This document shows, piece after piece, positions 8,655 through 17,275 of a stretch of DNA of 64,000 nucleotides. The position numbers and the translations under genes are program-made. The stretch covers positions 4,682,961 through 4,746,960 of the forward strand of contig DS990592.1 in NCBI GenBank assembly GCA_000155695.1, read 5' to 3'. Position 1 is the stretch's first letter. Each line of letters begins with the position of its first letter. Origin of the DNA: Verrucomicrobiia bacterium DG1235. GTDB taxonomy: Bacteria; Verrucomicrobiota; Verrucomicrobiia; Opitutales; Opitutaceae. The notes under the pieces were generated by a model. The model had not been told where the DNA came from. It saw only the letters and a list, made by a program, of their open reading frames with translations, and did not search any database.

Positions 8655-9425
8655 ATGTTTACTCTAGAAGACATAACCCTGTTTTTGCTGATCCTGACGC
8701 GTGTGCTCGGGCTTTTCTTGGCAGCGCCTGTCTTCTCCCACAAGTCGATTCCGGTGATCGCTAAAGTCACCCTGGCGGCGGCCTTTGCCATGATGGTCTT
8801 CCCGATGGTGGATCATGAGGTGGCGAATCCAGCTTCGATCTGGTCGTTGACGCTTTGGTTCGCGAAAGAGCTCACGGTTGGCCTGATGATGGGCATCGCG
8901 ATTCGCATGGTTTTCTTTGTATTGGATTTCGCATCACACGTGATCACAGTTGAGATTGGTCTTCAGCCTGGCCCCGCTTTCGATCCCGGCAGCTCCTCTA
9001 GCCAAGGCAATCCTTTGGGCACGATCATCTACTTTCTAGGTCTCATGCTGCTGTTGTCCGGTAGCGAGTACAATATGCTTAGGGCCTTCATGCGGAGCTT
9101 CGAAATAGCCCCGATCGGTTTCTTTGGACTGAATTCCTTCGCTGCGGATTTTATCATTCTTAAAACGGCGGACATTTTCAGAATCGGCATTCTGATGGGG
9201 GCTCCCATCGTGGCGGTCAATTTTCTGGTGAATCTCGTATTCGCCACGCTCGGCAAGGTCGTGCCGAAGCTGAACGTATTCATTCTCAGCTTCTCCGCTC
9301 GTATCTTCCTTGGCACTACAGTGCTGACTTTAACGGTTGGTCTACTCGCTCACTACGCGATGGCCTATATCGAAGAAACTCCAGAAATGATGCTTCGCTT
9401 CATTTTCTTCAGACCTCAAGCGTAG
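8655..9425 (+). CDS. fliR: Flagellar type III export gate protein FliR
   Basis: FliR completes the FliPQR gate. The 256-residue, strongly hydrophobic product has about six to seven membrane segments, with recognisable motifs FLLILTRVLGLFLAAPVF near the N-terminus and KELTVGLMMGIAIRMVF in the middle. It follows fliQ by 30 bp and precedes flhB by 3 bp. Confidence 0.94.
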   Translation: MFTLEDITLFLLILTRVLGLFLAAPVFSHKSIPVIAKVTLAAAFAMMVFPMVDHEVANPASIWSLTLWFAKELTVGLMMGIAIRMVFFVLDFASHVITVEIGLQPGPAFDPGSSSSQGNPLGTIIYFLGLMLLLSGSEYNMLRAFMRSFEIAPIGFFGLNSFAADFIILKTADIFRIGILMGAPIVAVNFLVNLVFATLGKVVPKLNVFILSFSARIFLGTTVLTLTVGLLAHYAMAYIEETPEMMLRFIFFRPQA

Positions 9426-9428
9426 ACG

Positions 9429-10538
9429 ATGGCCGATACCGATCAAGATTCGAAGACCGAAAAGCCAACTGCTAAGCGTTTGACCGACGAGCAGGAAAAA
9501 GGAAATTTTCCTCAGGCTCAGGAAGTTGGGGTTACCTTTACTTTGTTGGCTGGACTGCTCGTAGTTATGTTTTCAGGACAGACGATTGCTAGTAACGCCT
9601 TTAGCTTTTCGTCCTCGATTCTCGGAAACCTTAGCTCGATTGATCTTTCGACGAATAACATAAGCTATTTCTTTAACGAAGTGATTGTTGTCCTCGGCCG
9701 TCTCGCAGCTCCTTTTATGCTGGCCGGGATGGTTTCAGGCATTATTGCCGGCGGGTTGCAGACGCGTTTTCGCTTCACCCCCAAGGCGCTCGGCATCAAG
9801 TTCAATAAGCTTAACCCGATCAACGGCGCGAAGCAGCTTGTGTCCAAGGACGTGTTTGTCCGCTTTGGGATCGACCTTCTCAAGATGGGAGCAATGGGCC
9901 TGATACTGTGGGTCGCTATGCGGAAGATCATCAAGGATCCGATTTTCTATGCTCCTATCGACATCGTGCACGTCGGTATGTTCATCACGGATACGCTTGT
10001 TTATGTGTTCATTCGTCTGACGATCGCGGTCGGTCTCATCGCGATCATCAGCTATTTGTGGCAGAGCAAGAAGACGATGGACAAGATGAAGATGACCAAG
10101 GAAGAGGTAAAGCAGGAGCGTAAGGACCAGGATATGAGCCCTGAGATCCGCAAGGCTCGTATGCAGATGGCGATGCGCCTTATGCAGGGTCAGATGTTGG
10201 ACGAGGTGGCTACCGCTGACGTTGTAGTGACAAATCCAACACACTACGCAGTCGCTCTGAAGTACGAGCGTGGCGTCGATTCGGCTCCAATGGTTTTGGC
10301 AAAGGGCGAGAATGCCTTCGCTCAACGCATCAAGGAGGTTGCGGCGGAGCATGGCGTACCGGTGGTCGAGAACAAGATGGTTGCTCGCATGCTTTACAAG
10401 GTGGCTCAGGTGGGAGCTGCGATTCCCATGGAGATGTTTCAGTCCGTGGCCGAGATCCTGGCCTTCGTCTACAAGACGCACCGCTACTATTTCTACAAAC
10501 TCAAAGGCCGTAGAGCCGCACTCAAGTCCGATAAGTAA
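9429..10538 (+). CDS. flhB: Flagellar export switch protein FlhB
   Basis: FlhB is the substrate-specificity switch of the export apparatus. The 369-residue product has a hydrophilic start (SKTEKPTAKRLTDEQEKGNFPQ in the family style), four membrane helices between about residues 30 and 215, and a cytoplasmic domain with the autocleavage motif NPTH at residues 269-272, followed by YAVALKYE. Cleavage after that Asn allows the switch signalled by FliK. The stop shares a base with the start of flhA. Confidence 0.96.
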   Translation: MADTDQDSKTEKPTAKRLTDEQEKGNFPQAQEVGVTFTLLAGLLVVMFSGQTIASNAFSFSSSILGNLSSIDLSTNNISYFFNEVIVVLGRLAAPFMLAGMVSGIIAGGLQTRFRFTPKALGIKFNKLNPINGAKQLVSKDVFVRFGIDLLKMGAMGLILWVAMRKIIKDPIFYAPIDIVHVGMFITDTLVYVFIRLTIAVGLIAIISYLWQSKKTMDKMKMTKEEVKQERKDQDMSPEIRKARMQMAMRLMQGQMLDEVATADVVVTNPTHYAVALKYERGVDSAPMVLAKGENAFAQRIKEVAAEHGVPVVENKMVARMLYKVAQVGAAIPMEMFQSVAEILAFVYKTHRYYFYKLKGRRAALKSDK

Positions 10539-12763
10539 TGAGCGACTCGCAACAAGCTGTAAATTTTGGCAAGGCCTTTACCTTCTTAAAAAGAGGGGAT
10601 ACCGCACTGGTAGCCTGCTTGTTTGGAACGGTGCTTTTGCTGGTGCTGCCGTTGCCGCCGCTGCTTTTGGATATGCTTTTGGCAGCCAGCGTGGGAGCGT
10701 CCTTGCTGATTCTTTTGATCATCGTCTACGTCAAGGAGCCATCCGAGTTTTCGGGATTCCCGACGGTGTTGCTTGGTGTCACGCTTTTTAGGCTAGGACT
10801 GAACGTTGCGTCCACGCGTCTCATCCTTCTCGACGGCTATGCCGGTAGCGTCATCGAGTCCTTTGGCTCCTTTGTAGTGAGAAACAACTACTTGGTGGGC
10901 ACGGTAATCTTCCTGATTTTGGTGGCGATTAACTTCATCGTTATCACCAAGGGCGCGGGTCGTATTGCGGAGGTTGCCGCGCGTTTCACTTTGGACGCGA
11001 TGCCCGGTAAGCAGATGGCGATCGATGCGGAGCTCAATGCTGGCATCATCGACGAGGTCAAGGCGACCAAGCGCCGCGAGAAGGTGCAGAAGGAGGCTGA
11101 CTTCTACGGTTCGATGGATGGCGCGAGCAAGTTCGTCCGAGGGGATGCCACGGCCGGTATTCTCATTACCGCGATCAATGTGCTCGGCGGTATCGCCATC
11201 GGCATGTGGCAGCAGGGCATGAGTTTTCAGGAAGCGTTGCAGACTTTTACGCTTCTCTCGATCGGAGACGGTCTGGTTTCCCAGATCCCAGCTTTGATCA
11301 TCTCGCTTGCGGCCGGTCTTCTTGTCACTCGCACCTCGGGCGAGGGTGAAGACCTAGGAGCGCAAATCGGTGGCCAAGTGGCTGCCTATCCTAAGGCGCT
11401 CGGCGTGCTTTCCGGCATGCTGGCTCTCTTTGGGATCATTCCAGGAATGCCATTTATCCCTTTCTTCGCTTTATCGATCGCTGTCGGCATTGTCGCTATC
11501 GCGGTCAATCGCGTGCACAACAAGAAGGCGGCGGAAGACAAGGTTAAGGAAATAGAGCAAGAAGCAAAGTCGCGCCAAGGAGCGTCGCAGGGTGGATCGG
11601 AAGATGACTCTGGGTCGAAGCACCTGCCGGCTGAATTTGAAAAACTAATAGAAGTAGACGTGTTTGCCTTAGAAATCGGATTTAACTTACTGACGCTCGC
11701 GGACAAGGCCCAAGGGGGCGATTTGCTTGAGCGTGTCACTGGAGTGCGCAAGACGCTCGCTCGCGAGCTCGGCATCGTGGTCCCGCCTATTGCCGTGCGC
11801 GACAACATGGAGCTCGACGGTCAGGAGTACCGTTTCCTTTTGCACAATAAGGAAGTTGCTCGAGGACAGGTGATGCCGAATCGCTGGATGGCGATGAACG
11901 TATCCGGCAGCGAGACGGAGCTCAATGGCATCCCAACCAAGGAGCCGGTCTTCGGGATCGACGCGGTCTGGATCGACGAGGACGAGAAGAAGAGCGCCGA
12001 AATCAATGGTTACTCGGTGGTCGATTCCGCGTCTGTTTTGATCACTCATCTTTCGGAGGCTCTCAAGACGAATGCTCACCATTTGCTCAGTCGTCAGGAC
12101 GTGCAGAAGCTTGTCGACCATGTGGCCGAGTCTCATCCGGCGCTTGTTCAGGAGCTTATGCCGGATCTCGTATCCATAGGAACGATACATAGGGTTTTCC
12201 AAAATCTACTTAAGGAAGGCGTAGCTATTCGTAACCTGACCTTGATCCTAGAGGGCATTGGAGACTTTGCTCCAATTTCTAAGAATCCAGACGATTTATC
12301 CGAGTACGTTCGCCGTCGCACTGGGGAGTTTTTCGTTTCGGAATACGAGTCTGAGAAGGGCGTTTTGAAGGCGATTACTATGGATCCGCGCCTTGAGCAG
12401 GTACTGGCCTCTAAGGTCCAACGCACAAATACGGATTACACACTTTCCTTAGACCCGCAGCTCGCGCAGTACCTACTCCGAGAGCTAGCCATAAAGGCTA
12501 ATGACCAGATAGAAAATGGTTTATTACCTATTCTTGTAACCGCAGCTGAAATACGCTTGCCCTTCAAGAGATTCTTCGAACCTTCGCTGCCCAAGCTCAA
12601 CATCTTGAGTTACCAGGAGCTCCCGTCTAGCACCGAGATTATGAATCACGCCATCATACTGTTCCCGGATTTTGCTCAGAGGGACATGCAGACGCAGGCC
12701 CAGGCAAATGGCGCTACAAATGCCGCTCAAAACGCCCCGATGGCAGCCAGTTTCCAAAACTAG
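10538..12763 (+). CDS. flhA: Flagellar export gate protein FlhA
   Basis: FlhA forms the nonameric export gate and receives substrate-chaperone complexes. The 741-residue product has about eight N-terminal membrane helices, the highly conserved FHIPEP-region segments (FGSFVVRNNYLVGTVIF, GRIAEVAARFTLDAMPGKQMAIDAELN) and the long C-terminal cytoplasmic domain from about residue 375. Length and motif order are normal for the family. It is the last gene before flhF, with a 19-bp gap. Confidence 0.96.
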   Translation: MSDSQQAVNFGKAFTFLKRGDTALVACLFGTVLLLVLPLPPLLLDMLLAASVGASLLILLIIVYVKEPSEFSGFPTVLLGVTLFRLGLNVASTRLILLDGYAGSVIESFGSFVVRNNYLVGTVIFLILVAINFIVITKGAGRIAEVAARFTLDAMPGKQMAIDAELNAGIIDEVKATKRREKVQKEADFYGSMDGASKFVRGDATAGILITAINVLGGIAIGMWQQGMSFQEALQTFTLLSIGDGLVSQIPALIISLAAGLLVTRTSGEGEDLGAQIGGQVAAYPKALGVLSGMLALFGIIPGMPFIPFFALSIAVGIVAIAVNRVHNKKAAEDKVKEIEQEAKSRQGASQGGSEDDSGSKHLPAEFEKLIEVDVFALEIGFNLLTLADKAQGGDLLERVTGVRKTLARELGIVVPPIAVRDNMELDGQEYRFLLHNKEVARGQVMPNRWMAMNVSGSETELNGIPTKEPVFGIDAVWIDEDEKKSAEINGYSVVDSASVLITHLSEALKTNAHHLLSRQDVQKLVDHVAESHPALVQELMPDLVSIGTIHRVFQNLLKEGVAIRNLTLILEGIGDFAPISKNPDDLSEYVRRRTGEFFVSEYESEKGVLKAITMDPRLEQVLASKVQRTNTDYTLSLDPQLAQYLLRELAIKANDQIENGLLPILVTAAEIRLPFKRFFEPSLPKLNILSYQELPSSTEIMNHAIILFPDFAQRDMQTQAQANGATNAAQNAPMAASFQN

Positions 12764-12782
12764 TTAACCGAGCCACTTTTTC

Positions 12783-14093
12783 ATGAGCCAAGACCCTATT
12801 CCAGCAGGCACCCAGATAAAACTCCTCGTCAACACTGCGAGCGAGGCGGTTAACGTGATCCGCGAGAAGTATGGCGAGCTCGCTCGCGTGCTCTCTGTCA
12901 AGCAGGTGGAAGCGGGCGGCCTGAAGCGACTGGTCAGCAAGCCGCGCCTAGAGGTAATCGTAGAGATTCCCGCAGCGGCGAAAGAGTCTGCTCCCAAGCC
13001 TCGGGCGGAAGCTCCCGCTGTGGCTCAAGCTCCAGTATCGGATGTTCAAAAGATGGATACGAAAGAATCCTCGAAATCGGCGCCGCTCAATCAGAGCCCG
13101 ATCGGGGATCTGTATTCAAAATCTCAAGCGTCTGAGGACTCTGGCAACTATTTTTCCCAGTTTGAAGATGAGACGCCTGCCGCGAAGGAAGAGCAGGAAT
13201 CGGCTAAGCAAGCATCGTCTTCGGAGGCTCAGCTCGGCACGGCAGCCAATCCTGTGAAGCGCGGCACGCTGGAGGCGGTGACGCGAGCGATATCGATGTT
13301 AGAGTCGGTAGGCTTTGATCGGTCTTTGATTGAGCGGGTGCGCTCGGAGGTAGATTTTAAGGATATCGGCTCTTTACCGACGATGGACTTGTACGCGAAG
13401 ATTTGCGATTGGCTGCGTAGTCGTTTTCCGCATACCGATAAGCCTCAGTTGAGAAACCGTCGGGCATTCATTGGTTGTAGTGGCGTGGGCAAGACATCTG
13501 CCTTGTGCAAAATGCTCTCGTCGGACGTTTTCATAAAGGGACTGGCCCCAACGGTGCTCAAGGTTGATTCAGAACTCCCTAATCCAAGCGATGGCTTGGA
13601 AGTCTTTTGCGAGATCATGGGAGTGGGCCTGGCGCGCTCGGCGAGCGAGGTGGAGGAAATTAGTGATGAACGGCCTTTGCTTGTGGATATGCCCGGCTAT
13701 TCGCTCGGAGACGAGGGCTCGCTCGAAGCGTGCCGCGAGACGCTAGACACGCTAGGCATCGAGGAGAGAATTATCGTGGTGAATGCTGCCTACGAGGCGG
13801 AACTGATTGCCGACATGCTTGCCGCCGGCGAATCGATCGGCGCGAACAAGGTAGTGTTTACCCACTTGGAGGAGACCCGGAAAGCCGGGAAGCTTTGGAA
13901 GTTTTTGTTAAATCGACGGATGGAGCCTTTGTTCTTCAGTGAAGGCCCGAATCCAGCTGGTGAATACACGATGGAAACCTACAGCTATCTGCTTGAGCGC
14001 TCCTTCCCGAACGGGAGAGAGCTTGCTGCCGCCTCGAAGAGGGGGAATCGGAGAGCGTCAAGCGCGACAAGGGAGGCGTCTGTTAGATCGTGA
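12783..14093 (+). CDS. flhF: FlhF-like SRP-family GTPase with altered nucleotide motifs
   Basis: FlhF normally positions and counts polar flagella as an SRP-type GTPase at the membrane. The 436-residue product has the FlhF-style N-terminus (IKLLVNTASEAVNVIREKYGELARVLSVKQ), an acidic linker at about 65-155, and an NG domain with an intact P-loop GCSGVGKT at residues 231-238. The other motifs are unusual. The DTYR box is replaced around VDSELPNPSDG, G3 reads DMPGYS where DTAGR is usual, and the guanine-specificity motif TKLD is THLE at 360-363. The gene lies directly after flhA as expected, but no flhG follows. Family assignment is firm; normal GTPase behaviour is not assured. Confidence 0.85.
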   Translation: MSQDPIPAGTQIKLLVNTASEAVNVIREKYGELARVLSVKQVEAGGLKRLVSKPRLEVIVEIPAAAKESAPKPRAEAPAVAQAPVSDVQKMDTKESSKSAPLNQSPIGDLYSKSQASEDSGNYFSQFEDETPAAKEEQESAKQASSSEAQLGTAANPVKRGTLEAVTRAISMLESVGFDRSLIERVRSEVDFKDIGSLPTMDLYAKICDWLRSRFPHTDKPQLRNRRAFIGCSGVGKTSALCKMLSSDVFIKGLAPTVLKVDSELPNPSDGLEVFCEIMGVGLARSASEVEEISDERPLLVDMPGYSLGDEGSLEACRETLDTLGIEERIIVVNAAYEAELIADMLAAGESIGANKVVFTHLEETRKAGKLWKFLLNRRMEPLFFSEGPNPAGEYTMETYSYLLERSFPNGRELAAASKRGNRRASSATREASVRS

Positions 14094-14362
14094 TGTACGC
14101 CATGCTAATGGGAGGTTTACTCGGCTTCGCGTCGATTTTTCTAATCGGCCTGGCGGTCGGAAAAGAGCCATTGAGCGCGCTTTCTCAAGCGAGCGTGGGC
14201 AGCTTTCTTTGCGGACTGCTTTTCCTGTGGGTCGGACAAATTTGGATAAGGAATGTTAGGCAAATGCTCATGGAGAAGCGTCAAGCCGCTATCGCTGCGA
14301 TGGCGGAGGCTGAGGAAAGAAAACAGCATGACGCTAAAGAGCGCGGATCAAAACCCGTATAA
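14090..14362 (+). CDS. Small membrane protein between flhF and fliA
   Basis: This 90-residue product has two hydrophobic helices (about residues 3-23 and 34-53) and a charged, probably helical C-terminal tail (EKRQAAIAAMAEAEERKQHD). It overlaps the flhF end by 4 bp and ends 14 bp before fliA, so it belongs to the operon and occupies the slot where flhG usually lies. I do not recognise a family. The context suggests a role in flagellar placement, assembly or control, but the sequence does not show one. Confidence 0.75.
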   Translation: MMYAMLMGGLLGFASIFLIGLAVGKEPLSALSQASVGSFLCGLLFLWVGQIWIRNVRQMLMEKRQAAIAAMAEAEERKQHDAKERGSKPV

Positions 14363-14376
14363 ATACCCAACCAACT

Positions 14377-15186
14377 ATGAATGATATTAACGTGAAGGAG
14401 AGGAAGGACAGTTCAAAGGGAAAGAAAGCGCAGGCGGCGAAGGCCTACGGCGTGGATGAATCCTCGAAGCCACCCGTCCAGCAAGCCGAACTTTTTGAGA
14501 CGTACATGCCTCTTGTGCGCTCGATTGTTGCCAGAATTAAAATCAACCTGCCTCCGCACATCGACGAGCAGGATCTGCACAGTGTTGGCATCACTGGTCT
14601 GATCGCGGCGCTTAAGAAGTACGATCCTGCGCAGAAGAAATCCTTTGGCTCCTATGCTGCGATGCGTATCCGCGGTTCCATCCTCGACGAGCTGCGTCGC
14701 ATGGACTGGATGCCTCGCAATGCCCGAACGAATTTTAAGAAGCTTCGCGCCACGATCGAGGAAGTTGAACAACGCCTTGGACGACCTGCGACGGAAGAGG
14801 AGATCCGGGCCGAGCTCGGCCTCAACCGCAAGGAGTACGACCAGCTGATGGCGGAAACCCGCCCTGTGAGCTTTCTGCCTCTAGACAACGCCGCTGCGGG
14901 CGGAGACGATGGGGAAGGGGCGGACTTGTACGAAGTCATTCCGGACGACAACGTTGTCCCCGTCACCTCCAAGATGGAGAAGGACGAGGTGACGCGTCTG
15001 GTGGCGGAGCGGATCAACCAGCTTCCTGAAACGCCGCGCAAGGTGTTGGCGATGTATTACTTCCAGGACATGCGTCTCGCGGAAATCGCGGAGGTGTTTG
15101 GCCTTACCGAGTCTCGCATTTGCCAGATTCACTCGCAGGCGATCATAAGCTTGAGAAGCTATATCACGAGCGTGATGCATAAGTAA
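14377..15186 (+). CDS. fliA: Flagellar sigma factor FliA (sigma-28)
   Basis: This is an RNA polymerase sigma factor for late flagellar genes. The 269-residue product has region 2 (about residues 45-120, LVRSIVARIKINLPPHIDEQDL, GLIAALKKYDP, SFGSYAAMRIRGSILDELRRMDWMPR), region 3 and region 4 (about 215-265, LAEIAEVFGLTESRICQIHSQAI), all typical of the FliA/WhiG group. The N-terminal 35 residues are a charged extension. A sigma-28-like promoter lies just after the gene, ahead of motA, fitting a direct regulatory link. Confidence 0.95.
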   Translation: MNDINVKERKDSSKGKKAQAAKAYGVDESSKPPVQQAELFETYMPLVRSIVARIKINLPPHIDEQDLHSVGITGLIAALKKYDPAQKKSFGSYAAMRIRGSILDELRRMDWMPRNARTNFKKLRATIEEVEQRLGRPATEEEIRAELGLNRKEYDQLMAETRPVSFLPLDNAAAGGDDGEGADLYEVIPDDNVVPVTSKMEKDEVTRLVAERINQLPETPRKVLAMYYFQDMRLAEIAEVFGLTESRICQIHSQAIISLRSYITSVMHK

Positions 15187-15204
15187 TTTTCTCCACGTTC
15201 TGGG

Positions 15205-15231
15205 TAAAGTTCTCCCTTCGCGGACCGATAG
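15205..15231 (+). promoter_or_regulatory. Sigma-28 (FliA) promoter of motA
   Basis: TAAA, 15 nt, then ACCGATAG closely matches the FliA consensus TAAA-N15-GCCGATAA. It lies 15 bp upstream of the motA ATG and immediately after fliA. An AGGAGAG ribosome site (15230-15236) overlaps its downstream end, so the transcript start would have to lie close to that site. This leaves some doubt about exact use. Confidence 0.6.
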
Positions 15232-15246
15232 GAGAGACCAGCAGCT

Positions 15247-16107
15247 ATGTTTGTAATTATTGGATCACTAATCGTTTTGGGAGCGACCGTCGGGGCCTTT
15301 ATCTGGTCCGGTGGCAGCTTGATATTGCTGTGGCACCCACCCGAGATTTTGGCGATTGGCGGCATCAGTCTTGGGGTAGCGGTGATTTGCGCCCCTAAGG
15401 ATGTCTTGATCCACACGGTCCACGCGATTTTGGGAGCCTTGAAAGGCGCTGGTCCGAGCAAGGACGACTATCTCGATCTTATGAAGGTGATGTACGAGCT
15501 CTTCATGCTCGGCCGCCGCAATGGTCTGCTCGCCCTCGACGAGCACGTGAGTTCTCCCGAATCGAGCTCGATCTTTCAAAACTATCCCAGCTTTCTGGCG
15601 GACAAGGACAAGGTCACCTTTCTCTGCTCCGCTTTAAGACCGATCATTGACGGCAAGATCAAGCCCGACCAGCTCGAGCCCTTGCTCAAGGCTGAGATCG
15701 ACGCCAAGAAGCATGCGGCTCACGGGCCGATCAACGTCTTGCACCTCTTGGGTGACTCGCTTCCTGGTATCGGAATCGTGGCGGCGGTTATGGGTATTAT
15801 CCTGACCATGAGCGTATTGGACCAGGGAGTTATGGTGATTGGCGGCAAGATTTCCGCGGCGCTCTCCGGTACCTTTCTCGGAATTTTCGTGGCCTACGGA
15901 TTCATCAATCCGCTGTGTAACGTGATCGAGTTCGGAAACGAGGCTGAGGAGACCTACTACATTTGCATGTCTCGCTCGATCGGAGCCTTTGCTCGCGGCC
16001 TCGCTCCTATCATGGCGGTTGAGCTCGCTCGTCGCAGTCTCGAGGCGAGCATGGTGCCGAGCGCGGATGATTTGGAAAACATCCTGAAGTCCTCCACCGG
16101 AGGCTGA
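15247..16107 (+). CDS. motA: Flagellar motor stator protein MotA
   Basis: MotA forms the ion-conducting stator with MotB and transmits torque to FliG. The 286-residue product has four membrane helices: two N-terminal (about 2-22 and 29-50) and two around 170-225 with PGIGIVAAVMGIILTMSVL. The large cytoplasmic loop between them contains the MotA pattern RRNGLLALDEHV. It is followed 9 bp later by motB. Confidence 0.94.
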   Translation: MFVIIGSLIVLGATVGAFIWSGGSLILLWHPPEILAIGGISLGVAVICAPKDVLIHTVHAILGALKGAGPSKDDYLDLMKVMYELFMLGRRNGLLALDEHVSSPESSSIFQNYPSFLADKDKVTFLCSALRPIIDGKIKPDQLEPLLKAEIDAKKHAAHGPINVLHLLGDSLPGIGIVAAVMGIILTMSVLDQGVMVIGGKISAALSGTFLGIFVAYGFINPLCNVIEFGNEAEETYYICMSRSIGAFARGLAPIMAVELARRSLEASMVPSADDLENILKSSTGG

Positions 16108-16116
16108 TCCTAGGCG

Positions 16117-16899
16117 ATGAAGCAATTGGGGACACACCACGGCGGAGCTTGGAAGGTCGCGTACGCGGATTTCGTGACGGCGATGATGGCTCTCTTTATG
16201 GTACTCTGGCTGACCTCTCAGGACGAGAGTCTCAAGCGGGACCTCGCCAAGTATTTTCAGGATCCCTACAATACGCCGATGGACAATTCCATGGGCGTTA
16301 TCGAAAGCCCGACGGAAGGCCAGCCTTCTAGCGCCAATGGGCAAGCCAAGGGCAAGGCCGAGATATCGGACTTCAAGGTGCTCTACGAAATGGCCCAGGA
16401 GTTCATGCGCCTGCTCAACATCGACAGCGCGAATCCCGATCAGAAGCCGGTCGATCTCGACGTGACGAGCGACGGGCTCCGCGTGACCTTGTACGATCGG
16501 GACGCTCATCCCTTTTTCGTTGAGAACAGCGCGGACTACACGCCTTGGGGCTCGTTCGTGATTGAGACGCTCGCCTGGCTCGTGCAACGACACAATTTTA
16601 TGGTTCGAGTGGATGGATACGTCTCGGAGGGCTTTGAAGGCGACGGCTGGGAGTACACCGCATGGGAGTTGTCCAGCGATCGCGCGAATTCGACCCGAAG
16701 GCTCCTGGAGCGCTACGGCGTGCGAAGGGGACAGTTTAAGTCCGTCACCTCGCACGGCAATATGGAGCCACTTCCTTTCATGCACCCGACGGCGGAGGCG
16801 AATGATCGCGTCTCGATAAGCCTTGTCTTGTCAGAGGTGTTTAACATTCTCGATGAACGCGCTTCGGAGGGGAATCCTCCAGTGGCGCCGACTCAGTAA
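16117..16899 (+). CDS. motB: Flagellar motor stator protein MotB
   Basis: MotB anchors the stator to peptidoglycan. The 260-residue product has one membrane helix with the ion-binding Asp at residue 18 in AYADFVTAMMALFMVLWL, a plug/linker region, and an OmpA-like peptidoglycan-binding domain from about residue 130 to 240 (VDGYVSEGF, ELSSDRANSTRRLLERYGV). The N-terminus before the helix is short. Whether protons or sodium ions are used cannot be read safely from the sequence. Confidence 0.93.
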   Translation: MKQLGTHHGGAWKVAYADFVTAMMALFMVLWLTSQDESLKRDLAKYFQDPYNTPMDNSMGVIESPTEGQPSSANGQAKGKAEISDFKVLYEMAQEFMRLLNIDSANPDQKPVDLDVTSDGLRVTLYDRDAHPFFVENSADYTPWGSFVIETLAWLVQRHNFMVRVDGYVSEGFEGDGWEYTAWELSSDRANSTRRLLERYGVRRGQFKSVTSHGNMEPLPFMHPTAEANDRVSISLVLSEVFNILDERASEGNPPVAPTQ

Positions 16900-17153
16900 T
16901 GGACAGTTATCTTTCAGGTAGAGAACAAGTTGGGGAATCCAAGAAGAACAAGATCCCGATGCAGCTTGGCCCTTCGCAAAAGGGCCTCGGTGACTTGGCT
17001 TTGCCGCCCTCCGAGGATGCGGAGGAGAAGGAAGTCTGCGGAGAGGGTGGAAGCAAGGTGGCCTACGTCACGGAAGAGGGGCGCGTGACCAAGATCGTCG
17101 TCACCTGCAATTGCGGCCAGGTCACCGAGATCGATTGCAAATACGAGGAGTGA
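16899..17153 (+). CDS. Small four-cysteine protein downstream of motB
   Basis: This 84-residue soluble product has a polar N-terminus and a C-terminal half with four cysteines at 47, 70, 72 and 80. The C70-N-C72-G spacing is reminiscent of a metal-binding ribbon. Its ATG overlaps the motB TAA by one base, so it is probably translated with motB. I do not recognise the family. A similarly small four-Cys protein lies downstream of flagellin at 27135. A role in motor or regulatory function is only suggested by position. Confidence 0.75.
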   Translation: MDSYLSGREQVGESKKNKIPMQLGPSQKGLGDLALPPSEDAEEKEVCGEGGSKVAYVTEEGRVTKIVVTCNCGQVTEIDCKYEE

Positions 17154-17245
17154 TCCCTGCGCAAGCTGCCTCCTAGGTGAGGGAAAAAATTGCCGTTTAA
17201 TTTAGCTGATCTCGTAATTCATTGACTGACAGCTAATTGTGAATC

Positions 17246-17261
17246 TGGCATGTGGGTTGCT
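17246..17261 (+). promoter_or_regulatory. Sigma-54 promoter of the flgF operon
   Basis: TGGCATGTGGGTTGCT matches the -24/-12 consensus with exact spacing. The expected transcript start at about 17272 lies only a few bases before the flgF ATG at 17276, so the message would be nearly leaderless. The element also rules out the in-frame GTG at 17252 as a start for this transcript. Confidence 0.8.
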
Positions 17262-17275
17262 TTGTAGGCACCCAA

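Noticed and set aside
9735..10481. 248-codon minus-strand ORF opposite flhB
   Set aside because: His/Asp/Leu-rich shadow of flhB, which has all family motifs.
17252..17275. GTG at 17252 as the start of flgF
   Set aside because: It lies within an exact sigma-54 promoter, and the added residues do not match the rod protein N-terminus.
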